Shown: positions 1 through 8,407 of the stretch, in pieces
Position numbering within the stretch: position 1 is the stretch's first letter
Layout: the number at the start of each line of letters is the position of its first letter
Source of the DNA: Providencia vermicola
GTDB taxonomy: Bacteria; Pseudomonadota; Gammaproteobacteria; Enterobacterales; Enterobacteriaceae
DNA length: 64,000 nucleotides
Direction: 5' to 3'
NCBI RefSeq assembly: GCF_020381325.1
Contig: NZ_JAGSPI010000005.1
Span: 280,021-344,020 of the forward strand
Program-made: the position numbers and the translations under genes
The notes under the pieces: generated by a model
What the model was told of the DNA's origin: nothing
Seen by the model: only the letters and a program-made list of their open reading frames with translations
The model's database searches: none

Positions 1-316
1 ACTTTGGGCAACAGTTGCACCTGCTGCTCAGGGAAATACAACAACGTCATGCACTGCAGGCAGTACTTGTGTTTCTGTTGGTAAAGGTGATGATACTTTA
101 AATAAAGAACAAGCTCGCCAAGAAAAAGAACAATGGGATAACACTCGAATGTTACGCAATAAAGTGAATACGCGTACTGAAAAAGAGTTCGATAAGATTG
201 ACGCCGCATTTGATGCAAAAGATAAGTGTGAAAAAAGCTTGAATCTGAATGCCTATTGGGAACCTAGTACAAAACGCTGTTTAGATGTTGGTACTGGTCG
301 TCCAATTAACCCGTAA
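1..316 (+). CDS. ynfB: YnfB-like DUF1283 family protein, C-terminal part (5' end cut by window)
   Basis: The frame opening at base 2 runs 104 codons to TAA at 314-316. There is no start codon in the window, so this is the 3' part of a gene that begins upstream. The C-terminal half ([42 protein letters not shown]) closely follows what I recall of E. coli YnfB (UPF0482/DUF1283), a small secreted or periplasmic protein of unknown function. Two cysteines near the C-terminus could form a disulfide. The gene lies 44 bp before ynfD in the same direction. Only the assignment to the family is supported; no role can be given. Confidence 0.8.
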   Translation, partial: LWATVAPAAQGNTTTSCTAGSTCVSVGKGDDTLNKEQARQEKEQWDNTRMLRNKVNTRTEKEFDKIDAAFDAKDKCEKSLNLNAYWEPSTKRCLDVGTGRPINP

Positions 317-360
317 GTTGTTAATTTGTTCGTTATGGAGTCATTTACCAAGGAGGATCG

Positions 361-594
361 ATGCAAAAAAAATTGTTAGTTCCATTATTTTTAGTGATGT
401 TGGCCCCTGCTTTTGCTCAAGCTTCATGTGAAAGTGTAATAGAAGAAATTAAACAAAAAATTATCAATAATGGCGTACCTGCCGATAGTTTTAGTTTAGT
501 TGCAGTTCCTAATGATGAAGTTGACCCATCAAAAGGCCAAGTTGTCGGTCACTGCCAAAATGATTCATATAAAATTATTTATACCCGCCATTAG
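361..594 (+). CDS. ynfD: YnfD-like DUF1161 small periplasmic protein
   Basis: This 77-residue protein has a signal peptide (basic MQKK, hydrophobic core, AFAQA cleavage region near residue 21) followed by a compact mature domain with two cysteines, in ASCES and VGHCQND. The pattern KQKIINNGVP...VPNDE...VVGHC...YTR matches the DUF1161 family, E. coli YnfD. A very strong ribosome binding site (AAGGAGGAT, 350-358) sets the ATG. It probably shares a transcript with ynfB and ends at a hairpin 18 bp downstream. The function is unknown; periplasmic location is inferred from the signal peptide. Confidence 0.82.
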   Translation: MQKKLLVPLFLVMLAPAFAQASCESVIEEIKQKIINNGVPADSFSLVAVPNDEVDPSKGQVVGHCQNDSYKIIYTRH

Positions 595-611
595 GCATGG
601 ATAAATAATAC

Positions 612-640
612 AAAAAAGGGCGAATTAATCGCCCTTTTTA
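612..640. terminator. Bidirectional terminator between ynfD and bioD2
   Basis: GGGCGA (618-623) and TCGCCC (629-634) form a stem with a five-base loop. It is flanked by an A-run on the left and a T-run on the right, so it can end both the rightward ynfD transcript and the leftward bioD2 transcript. Confidence 0.85.
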
Positions 641-659
641 CTTGTTTTTTTTCAAATAA

Positions 660-1334
660 TTATGCGGGTACAGTAATAAATTCCTGCAATTTTTCGATAT
701 GCAAATAGTGTCCTAAATCCCGCTCTTCTGGCCGTAATAAATACGGAATTTCACCAATTAGAGGCGCTTTAATGTGGTGCTGCAGGCGGTCAATAATTTG
801 TGCGTAATGAGCAAGACCTGGGTTAATTCGGTTTGCCATCCAGCCAATTAGCGGTAAACCATCGGCCCTAATTGCATCCGCTGTTAACAAGGCATGATTG
901 ACACAACCGTGCTGAATACCCACCACTAAGATGACTCCGACAGATTGTCCTTTGAGCCAATCGGCATAAAAAGTATTATCATCAAGCAAATAGCGCCAAC
1001 CGCCATTTCCTTCAATAACGACCATATCGCATTGTTCATGTAAATGCTCTAAACCTTGTTTGATTTTACTAAAATCAATGCTGTTCTCATGGCTGTAGTT
1101 GTCAGTGATGCGAACTGGATTAACTTCATCATAAGAAACGAGGTCTTTAGACACACTGTGAATCAATAATGCATCTTTATTCCTGGTTCCTTCAGGGGTA
1201 TCAATGCATTGATCTGCAATAGGTTTGTATCCTACGGCTTTAATTCCTTGTCCATTGAGTGCTTGCAAGATAGCAAGTGTTGATACTGTCTTCCCGACAT
1301 CTGTATCTGTCCCGGTAATAAATAGATTGATCAT
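660..1334 (-). CDS. bioD: ATP-dependent dethiobiotin synthetase, BioD2 type
   Basis: The 224-residue protein has an N-terminal P-loop, GTDTDVGKT (residues 8-16), and the EGNGGW segment typical of dethiobiotin synthetase. The enzyme makes dethiobiotin from diaminopelargonic acid, CO2 and ATP in biotin synthesis, in the cytoplasm. It lies next to mlc as in E. coli, where the equivalent gene is ynfK (bioD2), a paralogue outside the main bio operon, so the assignment to BioD2 rests on context. The ribosome binding site is weak. It is transcribed leftward, 140 bp downstream of mlc, and converges on ynfD at a shared terminator. Confidence 0.88.
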   Translation of the reverse strand: MINLFITGTDTDVGKTVSTLAILQALNGQGIKAVGYKPIADQCIDTPEGTRNKDALLIHSVSKDLVSYDEVNPVRITDNYSHENSIDFSKIKQGLEHLHEQCDMVVIEGNGGWRYLLDDNTFYADWLKGQSVGVILVVGIQHGCVNHALLTADAIRADGLPLIGWMANRINPGLAHYAQIIDRLQHHIKAPLIGEIPYLLRPEERDLGHYLHIEKLQEFITVPA

Positions 1335-1474
1335 GGTCTTTTTCTATCCTGAAGTGACAGACTAACAGCAATAAGCTGTAAAAATGATATGGATTCAGTT
1401 TATGGGAATGGGAAAGTGATAAGTTTGCGTTAGCTCAATTTTGTGGTCGATAGTCAAAAGTTTATCGAATTGTT

Positions 1475-2686
1475 TTAGCCTTGTAGCAATTGTAGTAGCA
1501 GTGAACCATCATATAAAGCGCGCTGAATTAATGTAGATTCACTTTCTTTTACTGAAAAATTAGATTTTTCAATTAGCAAATGTGAACTATACAGAGGAGA
1601 TGCGTATTGATGTATATAATGATGCAACCGCTCAAATAATCTCTCTGATGCTATATTTAAGGGGGAATTAATAAGAATAAGTTCAGTGCCAAATAGGCTT
1701 ACCATTAACGCTAATGGTTTGGCCAATTGTTTTGCTACCATTTCTATTAGATAAACACAAAGGGGATCGCCTAATATTGCGCCAGCACAAATTTTATCGA
1801 TTGATATTTCACTTTGGAATAAGACGCTGTCAGGGTAATTACAAGATAAATTACTGGCTTTTTGTAATACCACTGGAATGGAAACATGCGTTTCTAAGCA
1901 ACCTTCACCACCACAATAACAGGCAACTTGGTTCGATTCATCTAACTGACTATGACCGAATAGAAGCGGTTTTTGTGTATTAGCATCTAATGTCACGCCA
2001 CGGTTTAGCACAGTGGCATTCACCACATCCTGTATTTGAAGGTAAATAATATTTGTGGCTTGCCGTTTTGCTGAAAGCGAAAAATGATCCATTAATGCCA
2101 GTGCATCAACGGTTGAGTGTAAATAAACAGGTAAACCTGTTTGTTTAGTCAGATGTTGTGCTATTGGTAAAGAATTAATATTGAAACCCGTAAGTTGGAA
2201 AACAATCCCTTGGTAAGGATCTATGATACCTTCTGCAAGGATGCTTATCGCAGTAAGCCGCTCAATTAACATTTGATGATCAGCAAAAAACTGGCTGATT
2301 AACTCAAGCAATTCATAAATAAAAGCATCATTACCACACACATCAAATGGGTATGTGTTTTGCGCTAGCGTCACCCCGTTGATTTCCTTCAAAGAAACCG
2401 TGATTTTACGTGGCTCAATAACCATAGAAAGAAACTGCCACCCTTCACTTTCAATGACCAGACCAATTGCGGGGCGACCTCGCAAACCCAATACTGGAAA
2501 TTCTAGCTCTTTAATAAGGTGGGCATCCATTAGTTCACGGGTAATTTTAGTGATACTTGCAGGGGCTAATGAAGCTTGCTTAGATAAGGCAATACGCGAT
2601 ATTGGACCATGTTGATCAATTATTCGATACACAATACCTGTGTTTAATTGTTTTATTTGGTCAATATGACCCGTTTGGTTCAGCAT
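1475..2686 (-). CDS. mlc: Mlc-like ROK-family transcriptional regulator
   Basis: The protein has an N-terminal winged helix-turn-helix (ISRIALSKQASLAPASITKI) and a ROK C-terminal domain with the structural zinc site FGH...CYCGGEGCLE. Mlc represses sugar phosphotransferase genes and is relieved by sequestration on the glucose permease. Length (403 residues from ATG 2686) fits the E. coli protein (406). A TTG at 2698 is an alternative start, but AAAGG lies only two bases before it and fourteen before the ATG, so the start is uncertain. The central ROK domain has diverged strongly: the glycine-rich segment I recall from E. coli Mlc (DHNVGAG) reads differently here. The bioD2-mlc-ynfL-ynfM order supports the assignment. 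Confidence 0.82.
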   Translation of the reverse strand: MLNQTGHIDQIKQLNTGIVYRIIDQHGPISRIALSKQASLAPASITKITRELMDAHLIKELEFPVLGLRGRPAIGLVIESEGWQFLSMVIEPRKITVSLKEINGVTLAQNTYPFDVCGNDAFIYELLELISQFFADHQMLIERLTAISILAEGIIDPYQGIVFQLTGFNINSLPIAQHLTKQTGLPVYLHSTVDALALMDHFSLSAKRQATNIIYLQIQDVVNATVLNRGVTLDANTQKPLLFGHSQLDESNQVACYCGGEGCLETHVSIPVVLQKASNLSCNYPDSVLFQSEISIDKICAGAILGDPLCVYLIEMVAKQLAKPLALMVSLFGTELILINSPLNIASERLFERLHHYIHQYASPLYSSHLLIEKSNFSVKESESTLIQRALYDGSLLLQLLQG

Positions 2687-2782
2687 AGCGATTGTCAAAT
2701 CCTTTATAAAGCAATTAGTTATTATGCCTTATTCTGTATATGAATGATTCTGCATACATACCAAATGTGACTTCAGTCACGT

Positions 2783-3688
2783 TTATTTGCCGACAATATT
2801 GGAAATCAAAATTTGAGTCAATTTTTTAGCGACTGCGGGTAAGGTTCTACGGGTATTGTAAACTAACCATACTTCAGATGATGCCTCAATATTAATTAAT
2901 TTTATATATCTTACACCATCAATTTTCATGCGTGTGAATGATTCAGTAATAATAGATATCCCCATTCCTGCGGAAACTAATCCAAGAATTGTCATGGCTT
3001 CCCCAGCTTCTTGTGAGATTTTAGGGACGATCCCCGCGGAGGTTAATAACTGGCTGATCTCATCATGTAATGCCGTTCCTACTTCACGTTCAAAGAAAAT
3101 TAGAGGGTAATTAGCCAACAATTGAATATCGACACCTTGTTCTTCGAATTCTAACAGTGGGTGCCCTTCATAAACGGCCACCATAAATGATTCTTTAAAT
3201 AGCAATTGATAGTCAAGTTGCTCAGGCAAAATAGTATTTCGCATAATCCCCATGTCAATGCGCCCAGTTACTAAAGGCGCAATTTGTTGTTTTGTATTCA
3301 TTTGGTGCATGTGAATAGAGACTTCAGGGTAGGTTTCACGGTATTGCCTTAAGCTCATTGTGACTTTATGCATAAAGGGTGTTGTGGAAGTAAAACCAAT
3401 AGATAATTCACCGAGCTCACCTTTTTCCATTCGAGCTGCTTTAGTTGCAGCCGCATTAACTTGAGCAAGTATTTGATAAGCCTCTTTTAAAAACATGGTT
3501 CCTGCAGGTGTTAGAGCGACATTTCGATTATTTCTTTCCAATAATTTGGCATGAATTTGTTCTTCAAGTGATTGTATTTGTTGGCTTAGTGGAGGTTGTG
3601 ATATATGTAGGCGCTCAGCGGCTCGCCCAAAATGGAGCTCTTCTGCTACCGCAATAAAATAGCGTAAATGTCTCAGTTCAATGTTCAT
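2783..3688 (-). CDS. ynfL: LysR-family transcriptional regulator YnfL
   Basis: This 301-residue protein starts with a classical LysR helix-turn-helix (residues about 4-62; HFGRAAERLHISQPPLSQQI) followed by a periplasmic-binding-protein-like effector domain. It is divergent from the transporter gene ynfM across a 115-bp gap, the standard arrangement for a LysR protein that controls its neighbour. In E. coli the same pair is ynfL/ynfM. The effector and targets are not evident from the sequence. No strong ribosome binding site precedes the ATG. A 14-bp inverted repeat (2767-2780) lies just after its stop codon. Confidence 0.85.
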   Translation of the reverse strand: MNIELRHLRYFIAVAEELHFGRAAERLHISQPPLSQQIQSLEEQIHAKLLERNNRNVALTPAGTMFLKEAYQILAQVNAAATKAARMEKGELGELSIGFTSTTPFMHKVTMSLRQYRETYPEVSIHMHQMNTKQQIAPLVTGRIDMGIMRNTILPEQLDYQLLFKESFMVAVYEGHPLLEFEEQGVDIQLLANYPLIFFEREVGTALHDEISQLLTSAGIVPKISQEAGEAMTILGLVSAGMGISIITESFTRMKIDGVRYIKLINIEASSEVWLVYNTRRTLPAVAKKLTQILISNIVGK

Positions 3689-3763
3689 AAGTATATTGAT
3701 ATTTTAAAAGTATCATTTTAGATAATTAATATATTAGACAAAAAACTTAGGAATTTCTATTCT

Positions 3764-3777
3764 TTGATCAAAATCAA
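3764..3777. promoter_or_regulatory. FNR-type box upstream of ynfM
   Basis: TTGATCAAAATCAA matches the FNR consensus TTGAT-N4-ATCAA at every defined position. It lies in the ynfL/ynfM intergenic gap, 26 bp before the ynfM start. Binding is inferred from the motif alone. Confidence 0.55.
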
Positions 3778-3803
3778 ATGAGTTGGTATGACAAGGAATA
3801 CAC

Positions 3804-5075
3804 ATGGAACACTCATCCAATAGCCTGACTACTGAGCAACCTACTGAAAGGGAAGAAACTGACTCCACGGTACATATCGCACCTAAAAAACATTATATTC
3901 AAAGAGATGACGCTTTATACCTACGCGTCACCCTCTCCTTTTTTACGGTTGGTTTTGCAACATTTGCGTTGCTGTATTTTGTGCAGCCTATCCTGCCTTT
4001 ATTATCCACAGATTTTAACGTATCTCCTGCAACAGCCAGCCTAGCTCTTTCATTAAGCACAGGCTTAATGGCTTTAGGTTTGTTAATCACGGGGCCAATA
4101 TCAGATGCGATTGGCCGTAAAAACGTAATGGTGATAGCGTTGACATGTGCGGCATTATTTACATTATTAAGTTCAGTGATGCAAAGCTGGCATGGTATCT
4201 TGATTGCTAGAGCCTTAGTCGGCTTATCCCTTAGTGGCGTTGCTGCTGTAGCCATGACTTATTTAAGTGAAGAGATACACCCAAGCTATGTTGCTCTTTC
4301 TATGGGACTTTATATCAGCGGGAATTCCATTGGTGGAATGAGCGGACGATTAATGACGGGGGTTGTTGCCGATTATTTTTCATGGCGTGTCGCTGTCGTG
4401 ATTTTAGGGACATTGGCTTTGATTGCTGCAATAAGTTTCTGGCGTTTATTACCCCCTTCCCAACACTTTCGTGCCAGCTCGTTAAAACCGAAAAATTTAT
4501 GGGTCAATTTACATCTTCATTTTAGGGATAAAGGCTTACCTTGGCTATTTGTTGAGGGTTTTGTGCTCATGGGCGGGTTCGTCACCATGTATAATTATAT
4601 TGGTTACCGCTTATTAGAAGCCCCTTATAATTTATCACAATCTACTGTTGGTTTTTTATCCGTCATCTACTTAACAGGTACATACAGCGCAACAAAAACA
4701 GGCAGTCTAACCCAGAAGTATGGATTAGGTAACATCTTGATTGCCGCTATTTCATTGATGCTATTAGGTATTTTAGTTACATTACATTCAAATGTCTGGA
4801 TTGTTCTACTGGGAATGACCTTATTAACAACTGGTTTTTTCGCGGCACACTCTGTTGCTAGCAGCTGGGTTGGGCGTCGAGCTAAACGGGCTCGAGGGCA
4901 AGCATCTTCACTATACTTATTCAGCTATTATGCAGGCTCAAGTATTGCAGGTACGGTTGGTGGGCTATTCTGGGCTAATTATGGTTGGAACGGTGTTGCT
5001 TTATTTATCGCAGGGATATTATTGGTTGGTGTTATGATTGCATACCGATTGAAATCAGGCTGTTATGACCATTAG
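3804..5075 (+). CDS. ynfM: Major facilitator superfamily transporter YnfM
   Basis: The 423-residue protein has about 12 hydrophobic segments preceded by a polar N-terminal tail of some 40 residues. It carries the MFS loop motif between segments 2 and 3 (GPISDAIGRKNVM). Its position beside a divergent LysR gene and its overall sequence match E. coli YnfM, an arabinose/drug-efflux-type MFS protein of the inner membrane. The physiological substrate is not known. An FNR-like box lies just upstream, suggesting oxygen-dependent expression; that is inference. Downstream comes the unrelated LPMO gene, 82 bp away. Confidence 0.87.
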   Translation: MEHSSNSLTTEQPTEREETDSTVHIAPKKHYIQRDDALYLRVTLSFFTVGFATFALLYFVQPILPLLSTDFNVSPATASLALSLSTGLMALGLLITGPISDAIGRKNVMVIALTCAALFTLLSSVMQSWHGILIARALVGLSLSGVAAVAMTYLSEEIHPSYVALSMGLYISGNSIGGMSGRLMTGVVADYFSWRVAVVILGTLALIAAISFWRLLPPSQHFRASSLKPKNLWVNLHLHFRDKGLPWLFVEGFVLMGGFVTMYNYIGYRLLEAPYNLSQSTVGFLSVIYLTGTYSATKTGSLTQKYGLGNILIAAISLMLLGILVTLHSNVWIVLLGMTLLTTGFFAAHSVASSWVGRRAKRARGQASSLYLFSYYAGSSIAGTVGGLFWANYGWNGVALFIAGILLVGVMIAYRLKSGCYDH

Positions 5076-5157
5076 CTTAGACACTGATAAAGGTTAAAAT
5101 TTTCTCTCCCTCGTTATTACTGGATGATACACGCTCTTTTAATAACGAGGAAATGAG

Positions 5158-5742
5158 ATGAAACAGTTGTTGCTTGCCCCAGTTCTTTTCTGCTGTAGTT
5201 TTTTAGTTTGGTCCCATGGATATGTTGAATTCCCCGAAAGCCGAGCATACTATTGCCAAAAAGGCCTAAATATTAATTGTGGCCCTGTGCAATACGAACC
5301 TCAATCTGTGGAAGGACCTAAAGGTTTTCCACAGGTAGGCCCAGTTGATGGTAAAATAGCAAGTGCTGGAATTGCCCGTTTTAGTCAGTTAGATGAACAA
5401 TCAGCAAACCGCTGGAAACGCTCTAAATTAGAATATATTCAAATTGACTTTAGATGGAAAATAACAGCCAAACATAAAACTACAAAATGGGAATACTTTA
5501 TTACAAAGAAAGGTTGGAACCCAAATGCACCATTAACACGTAGCCAATTTGAATCAAAACCTTTTTGTAAAGTAGACCAAATAGGCCCAATTAGTGAGCA
5601 GGAAAGTCACAGTTGTCATTTGCCCGTTCTTAACTATGGACAACAAATTGTGTTAGCGGTTTGGACAATTGCAGACACTCCAAATGCATTCTATCAAGTG
5701 ATTGATTTAGATATACATTTAACGCCAGTTGGCTTGAAATAA
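5158..5742 (+). CDS. AA10-type lytic polysaccharide monooxygenase (chitin-binding protein)
   Basis: This 194-residue secreted protein has a signal peptide ending ...FLVWS, so cleavage leaves His20 as the new N-terminus (HGYVEFPESRAYYC). Together with His106 (KITAKHKTT) this forms the copper 'histidine brace' of AA10 monooxygenases; Phe178 (PNAFYQV) fits the axial aromatic residue. The family oxidatively cleaves chitin or cellulose outside the cell. It has one domain only, with no carbohydrate-binding module. It sits between ynfM and tus, where E. coli has no such gene, so it is an accessory insertion. ATG is preceded by GAGGAAATGAG. Chitin as substrate is inferred from similarity to small GbpA/CBP21-like proteins. 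Confidence 0.88.
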   Translation: MKQLLLAPVLFCCSFLVWSHGYVEFPESRAYYCQKGLNINCGPVQYEPQSVEGPKGFPQVGPVDGKIASAGIARFSQLDEQSANRWKRSKLEYIQIDFRWKITAKHKTTKWEYFITKKGWNPNAPLTRSQFESKPFCKVDQIGPISEQESHSCHLPVLNYGQQIVLAVWTIADTPNAFYQVIDLDIHLTPVGLK

Positions 5743-5754
5743 AATAATGCTAGA

Positions 5755-5786
5755 ATAAGGGGAATACTCGCTCCCCTTATCTTGTT
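5755..5786 (+). terminator. Terminator-like hairpin after the LPMO gene
   Basis: ATAAGGGGA (5755-5763) pairs with TCCCCTTAT (5772-5780) around an eight-base loop. The T-run after it is weak, so termination may be partial. It separates the LPMO gene from the tus promoter region. Confidence 0.6.
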
Positions 5787-5840
5787 GAGCTATTATTGTT
5801 TCTTGTACTCGATGTTAATGTTATTCTTTATTAAACCCAT

Positions 5841-5857
5841 AGTATGTTGTAACTAAA
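5841..5857 (+). other. Ter replication-fork arrest site overlapping the tus start
   Basis: AGTATGTTGTAACTAAA matches the E. coli Ter core (AGNATGTTGTAACTAAA). Its last base immediately precedes the ATG of tus. By analogy with E. coli TerB, the orientation should block forks moving rightward. It also occupies the place where the ribosome binding site would lie, so bound Tus probably represses its own gene. Confidence 0.9.
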
Positions 5858-6766
5858 ATGAACAAAAAACAGATATTAATAGAATCATTTAATGTATTAG
5901 AATCACGAATAAAGCAATTATCTGGCTTATTGTCTGAGCAGAAACAATATATAGCTAAAGTTTATACATTACCCGATGTCATTAAAGGTGATGAAAACAA
6001 TGAGGTCAGCGAAATTATTGTTGATGAGATTACTGGCGATGATGCAATAAAAGAAGTCATTACCCTACTTAACCTATTGTTTATACATAATAAATCTACT
6101 GAAATCAGTAACAAAGCTGCTATTAGGCTACCTGGTGTCATTTGTATTCAAATAGACAACCAAGGGTATCAGCAATTTAACCAATTAATAGATGAAATCA
6201 ATCAGCTGAAGATATCTATTAAAACCCTTGTTACGCAGATAGATGAGACTCAACGTTTTGAGTTTATTAGAGAAAGTTTACATGGCCTACTCACGTTAAA
6301 TACTTACCGTACAATCACAAGCTTAGTGGATGTCGATACATTAGGCTTTGGTTGGGCAAATAAAAAAGTGATCAATAAAATCACTAAAGAAACATTGCTC
6401 GATAAATTACAATATAGTTTAGAAAATGGCCGTTGCCCTGCTCATTTACCGCGAGAACATTGGCAATTGCAATTAAAAACAGAAATACAATTGGTTGAGT
6501 CCCTTCCCCATGATGCCATTTTAAAAACCCAGCGCCCTGTAAAAGTGCAGCCAATTGCACGCGTTTGGGATAAGGCACAGCAAAAACAGACCCAATTTGC
6601 CTGTGCAACACCATTATTTGTTTTTGCTATAGAGAAAACATTGGCTGAAATCAAAATTGGGGAGTTGCCTGACTACCATGCAGATAATATTGCATTACGT
6701 AATCGCCCTCGCGCAAAACCTGTTGAGTTATTGATCCCTCGATTAAATCTTTACATTGAGCGATAA
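5858..6766 (+). CDS. tus: DNA replication terminus site-binding protein Tus
   Basis: The 302-residue protein aligns along its length with E. coli Tus (309 residues). Conserved stretches include SNKAAIRLPGV, TLNTYRTIT, FGWANKKVINKI and RPVKVQPIARVW, and the C-terminus IPRLNLYIE. Tus binds Ter sites as a monomer and stops the replicative helicase from one side. The start at 5858 gives the same N-terminal length as E. coli, yet no Shine-Dalgarno sequence precedes it because a Ter site (5841-5857) fills that position. Autoregulation through this site is known in E. coli and is inferred here. It is convergent with fumC, sharing a terminator. Confidence 0.93.
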   Translation: MNKKQILIESFNVLESRIKQLSGLLSEQKQYIAKVYTLPDVIKGDENNEVSEIIVDEITGDDAIKEVITLLNLLFIHNKSTEISNKAAIRLPGVICIQIDNQGYQQFNQLIDEINQLKISIKTLVTQIDETQRFEFIRESLHGLLTLNTYRTITSLVDVDTLGFGWANKKVINKITKETLLDKLQYSLENGRCPAHLPREHWQLQLKTEIQLVESLPHDAILKTQRPVKVQPIARVWDKAQQKQTQFACATPLFVFAIEKTLAEIKIGELPDYHADNIALRNRPRAKPVELLIPRLNLYIER

Positions 6767-6800
6767 AAAACACCCGCTAGTTTAACCAAGCGGGTGCTTT
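6765..6800. terminator. Bidirectional terminator between tus and fumC
   Basis: CACCCGCT (6771-6778) pairs with AGCGGGTG (6789-6796). The leftward fumC transcript meets a six-T run after the hairpin, and the rightward tus transcript a short T-run. Confidence 0.8.
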
Positions 6801-6830
6801 AAAATTTAATCTTAGATCTTAGCGTTTAGA

Positions 6831-8228
6831 TTAAGACTTCATACTGCCAACCATGTCCTCTGGACGAACCCAATCATTAAACTGCTCTTCTGTTAAATAG
6901 TTCAGCTTTAATGCAGATTCTTTCAGTGTTAGGCCTTCTTTATGCGCTTTTTTCGCAATTTCAGCTGCTTTATCATAACCAATGTGCGTATTTAATGCGG
7001 TGACTAACATTAATGATTCATGTAGTAATTTCTCAATACGCTCACGGTTTGGCTCGATACCCACAGCGCAGTGTTCGTTAAAGCTACGCATACCATCAGC
7101 TAATAAACGTACTGATTGCAGGAAGTTATCGATTAACATTGGACGGAAAACGTTTAATTCAAAGTTCCCCGAAGCACCACCGATATTCACAGCAACATCA
7201 TTACCCATGACTTGTGCACACAGCATGGTTAATGCTTCACATTGTGTTGGGTTAACTTTACCTGGCATGATTGAACTGCCTGGTTCGTTTTCTGGAATTG
7301 AAATTTCACCAATACCACAACGAGGACCAGACGCTAACCATCTCACATCATTAGCGATTTTCATTAATGATGCCGCTAAGCCTTTTAACGCACCGTGAGC
7401 ATGGACTAAGCTATCGCATGTTGCTAATGCTTCGAATTTATTCGGTGCAGTGATGAATGGTTGCCCTGTTAATTCTGCAATTTTTTTCGCAACACGAACT
7501 GCATACTCAGGATGAGTATTCAGACCTGTACCGACTGCAGTACCGCCTAATGCTAATTCACAAACATGAGGAACTGCGTTCTCAATGTGTTTTTCGCTGT
7601 GAGCTAACATCGCAGCCCAACCCGAAATTTCTTGGCCTAAAGTCAGCGGTGTTGCATCTTGTAAGTGAGTGCGGCCAATTTTAACAATGTCTTTAAATTC
7701 TTTTGCTTTTGCATCTAGAGTTTTATGCAAAATTTTCAGTTCTGGGAGCAGATGTTCACGAATTGCTACAACAGCAGCTACGTGCATCGCAGTTGGGAAG
7801 ACATCATTCGAACTTTGGCTTTTGTTAACGTCATCGTTTGGGTGGATCAGACGGTCATTACCTCTTTGACCACCTAAAATTTCACTACCACGATTTGCTA
7901 ACACTTCATTCATGTTCATGTTACTTTGTGTACCAGAACCCGTTTGCCAAATAGCTAAAGGGAATTCTGTTGGGTGTTTACCCGCTAAAACTTCGTCAGC
8001 AGCGGCAATAATTGCATCGCCACGTTCTTTAACGAGTAGTCCCAAATCCATATTCACACTTGCTGCCGCTTTTTTAGTAATCGCAAGTGCGTGGATAAGC
8101 GCGACTGGCATTTTTTCTACAGATATACGGAAATGTTCTAAAGAACGCTGCGTTTGCGCGCCCCACAACTGGTCAGCAGGTACTTCGATAGGCCCCATTG
8201 AGTCTTTTTCAATGCGAGTGGCTGCCAT
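6831..8228 (-). CDS. fumC: Class II fumarate hydratase
   Basis: Fumarase C converts fumarate and malate in the TCA cycle without an iron-sulfur cluster. The 465-residue product (E. coli 467) carries the superfamily signature [13 protein letters not shown] and the conserved [10 protein letters not shown] and [14 protein letters not shown] segments. The frame is open further upstream to 8318, but the ATG at 8228 has an AAGGAG ribosome binding site at 8234-8241 and gives the family N-terminus [12 protein letters not shown]. It lies beside tus as in E. coli, but the fumA gene found there between fumC and manA is missing here. Confidence 0.95.
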   Translation of the reverse strand: MAATRIEKDSMGPIEVPADQLWGAQTQRSLEHFRISVEKMPVALIHALAITKKAAASVNMDLGLLVKERGDAIIAAADEVLAGKHPTEFPLAIWQTGSGTQSNMNMNEVLANRGSEILGGQRGNDRLIHPNDDVNKSQSSNDVFPTAMHVAAVVAIREHLLPELKILHKTLDAKAKEFKDIVKIGRTHLQDATPLTLGQEISGWAAMLAHSEKHIENAVPHVCELALGGTAVGTGLNTHPEYAVRVAKKIAELTGQPFITAPNKFEALATCDSLVHAHGALKGLAASLMKIANDVRWLASGPRCGIGEISIPENEPGSSIMPGKVNPTQCEALTMLCAQVMGNDVAVNIGGASGNFELNVFRPMLIDNFLQSVRLLADGMRSFNEHCAVGIEPNRERIEKLLHESLMLVTALNTHIGYDKAAEIAKKAHKEGLTLKESALKLNYLTEEQFNDWVRPEDMVGSMKS

Positions 8229-8407
8229 TACTATCTCCTTAGGTACATACACAGAATAATTAATTTTAGAATCATCTGCTTGCAGGTAAGCAAATAACCG
8301 AGCAGTATAATGCCACAAATTGAATTTAATTTATGAGACTTGGTCGAGCTTATTGTACCCTGATGTTAAGGAAATGAGTTGATTTTTACAAAAAAGAGAA
8401 TTTTGCT

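Noticed and set aside
2767..2780. GTGACTTCAGTCAC as a matS site
   Set aside because: It is 14 bp with four bases between half-sites instead of three, so it does not fit GTGACRNYGTCAC. It may be a weak terminator hairpin of ynfL.
8229..8318. Extended N-terminus of fumC
   Set aside because: The extra 30 residues have no match to fumarase and the ATG at 8228 has a clear ribosome binding site.
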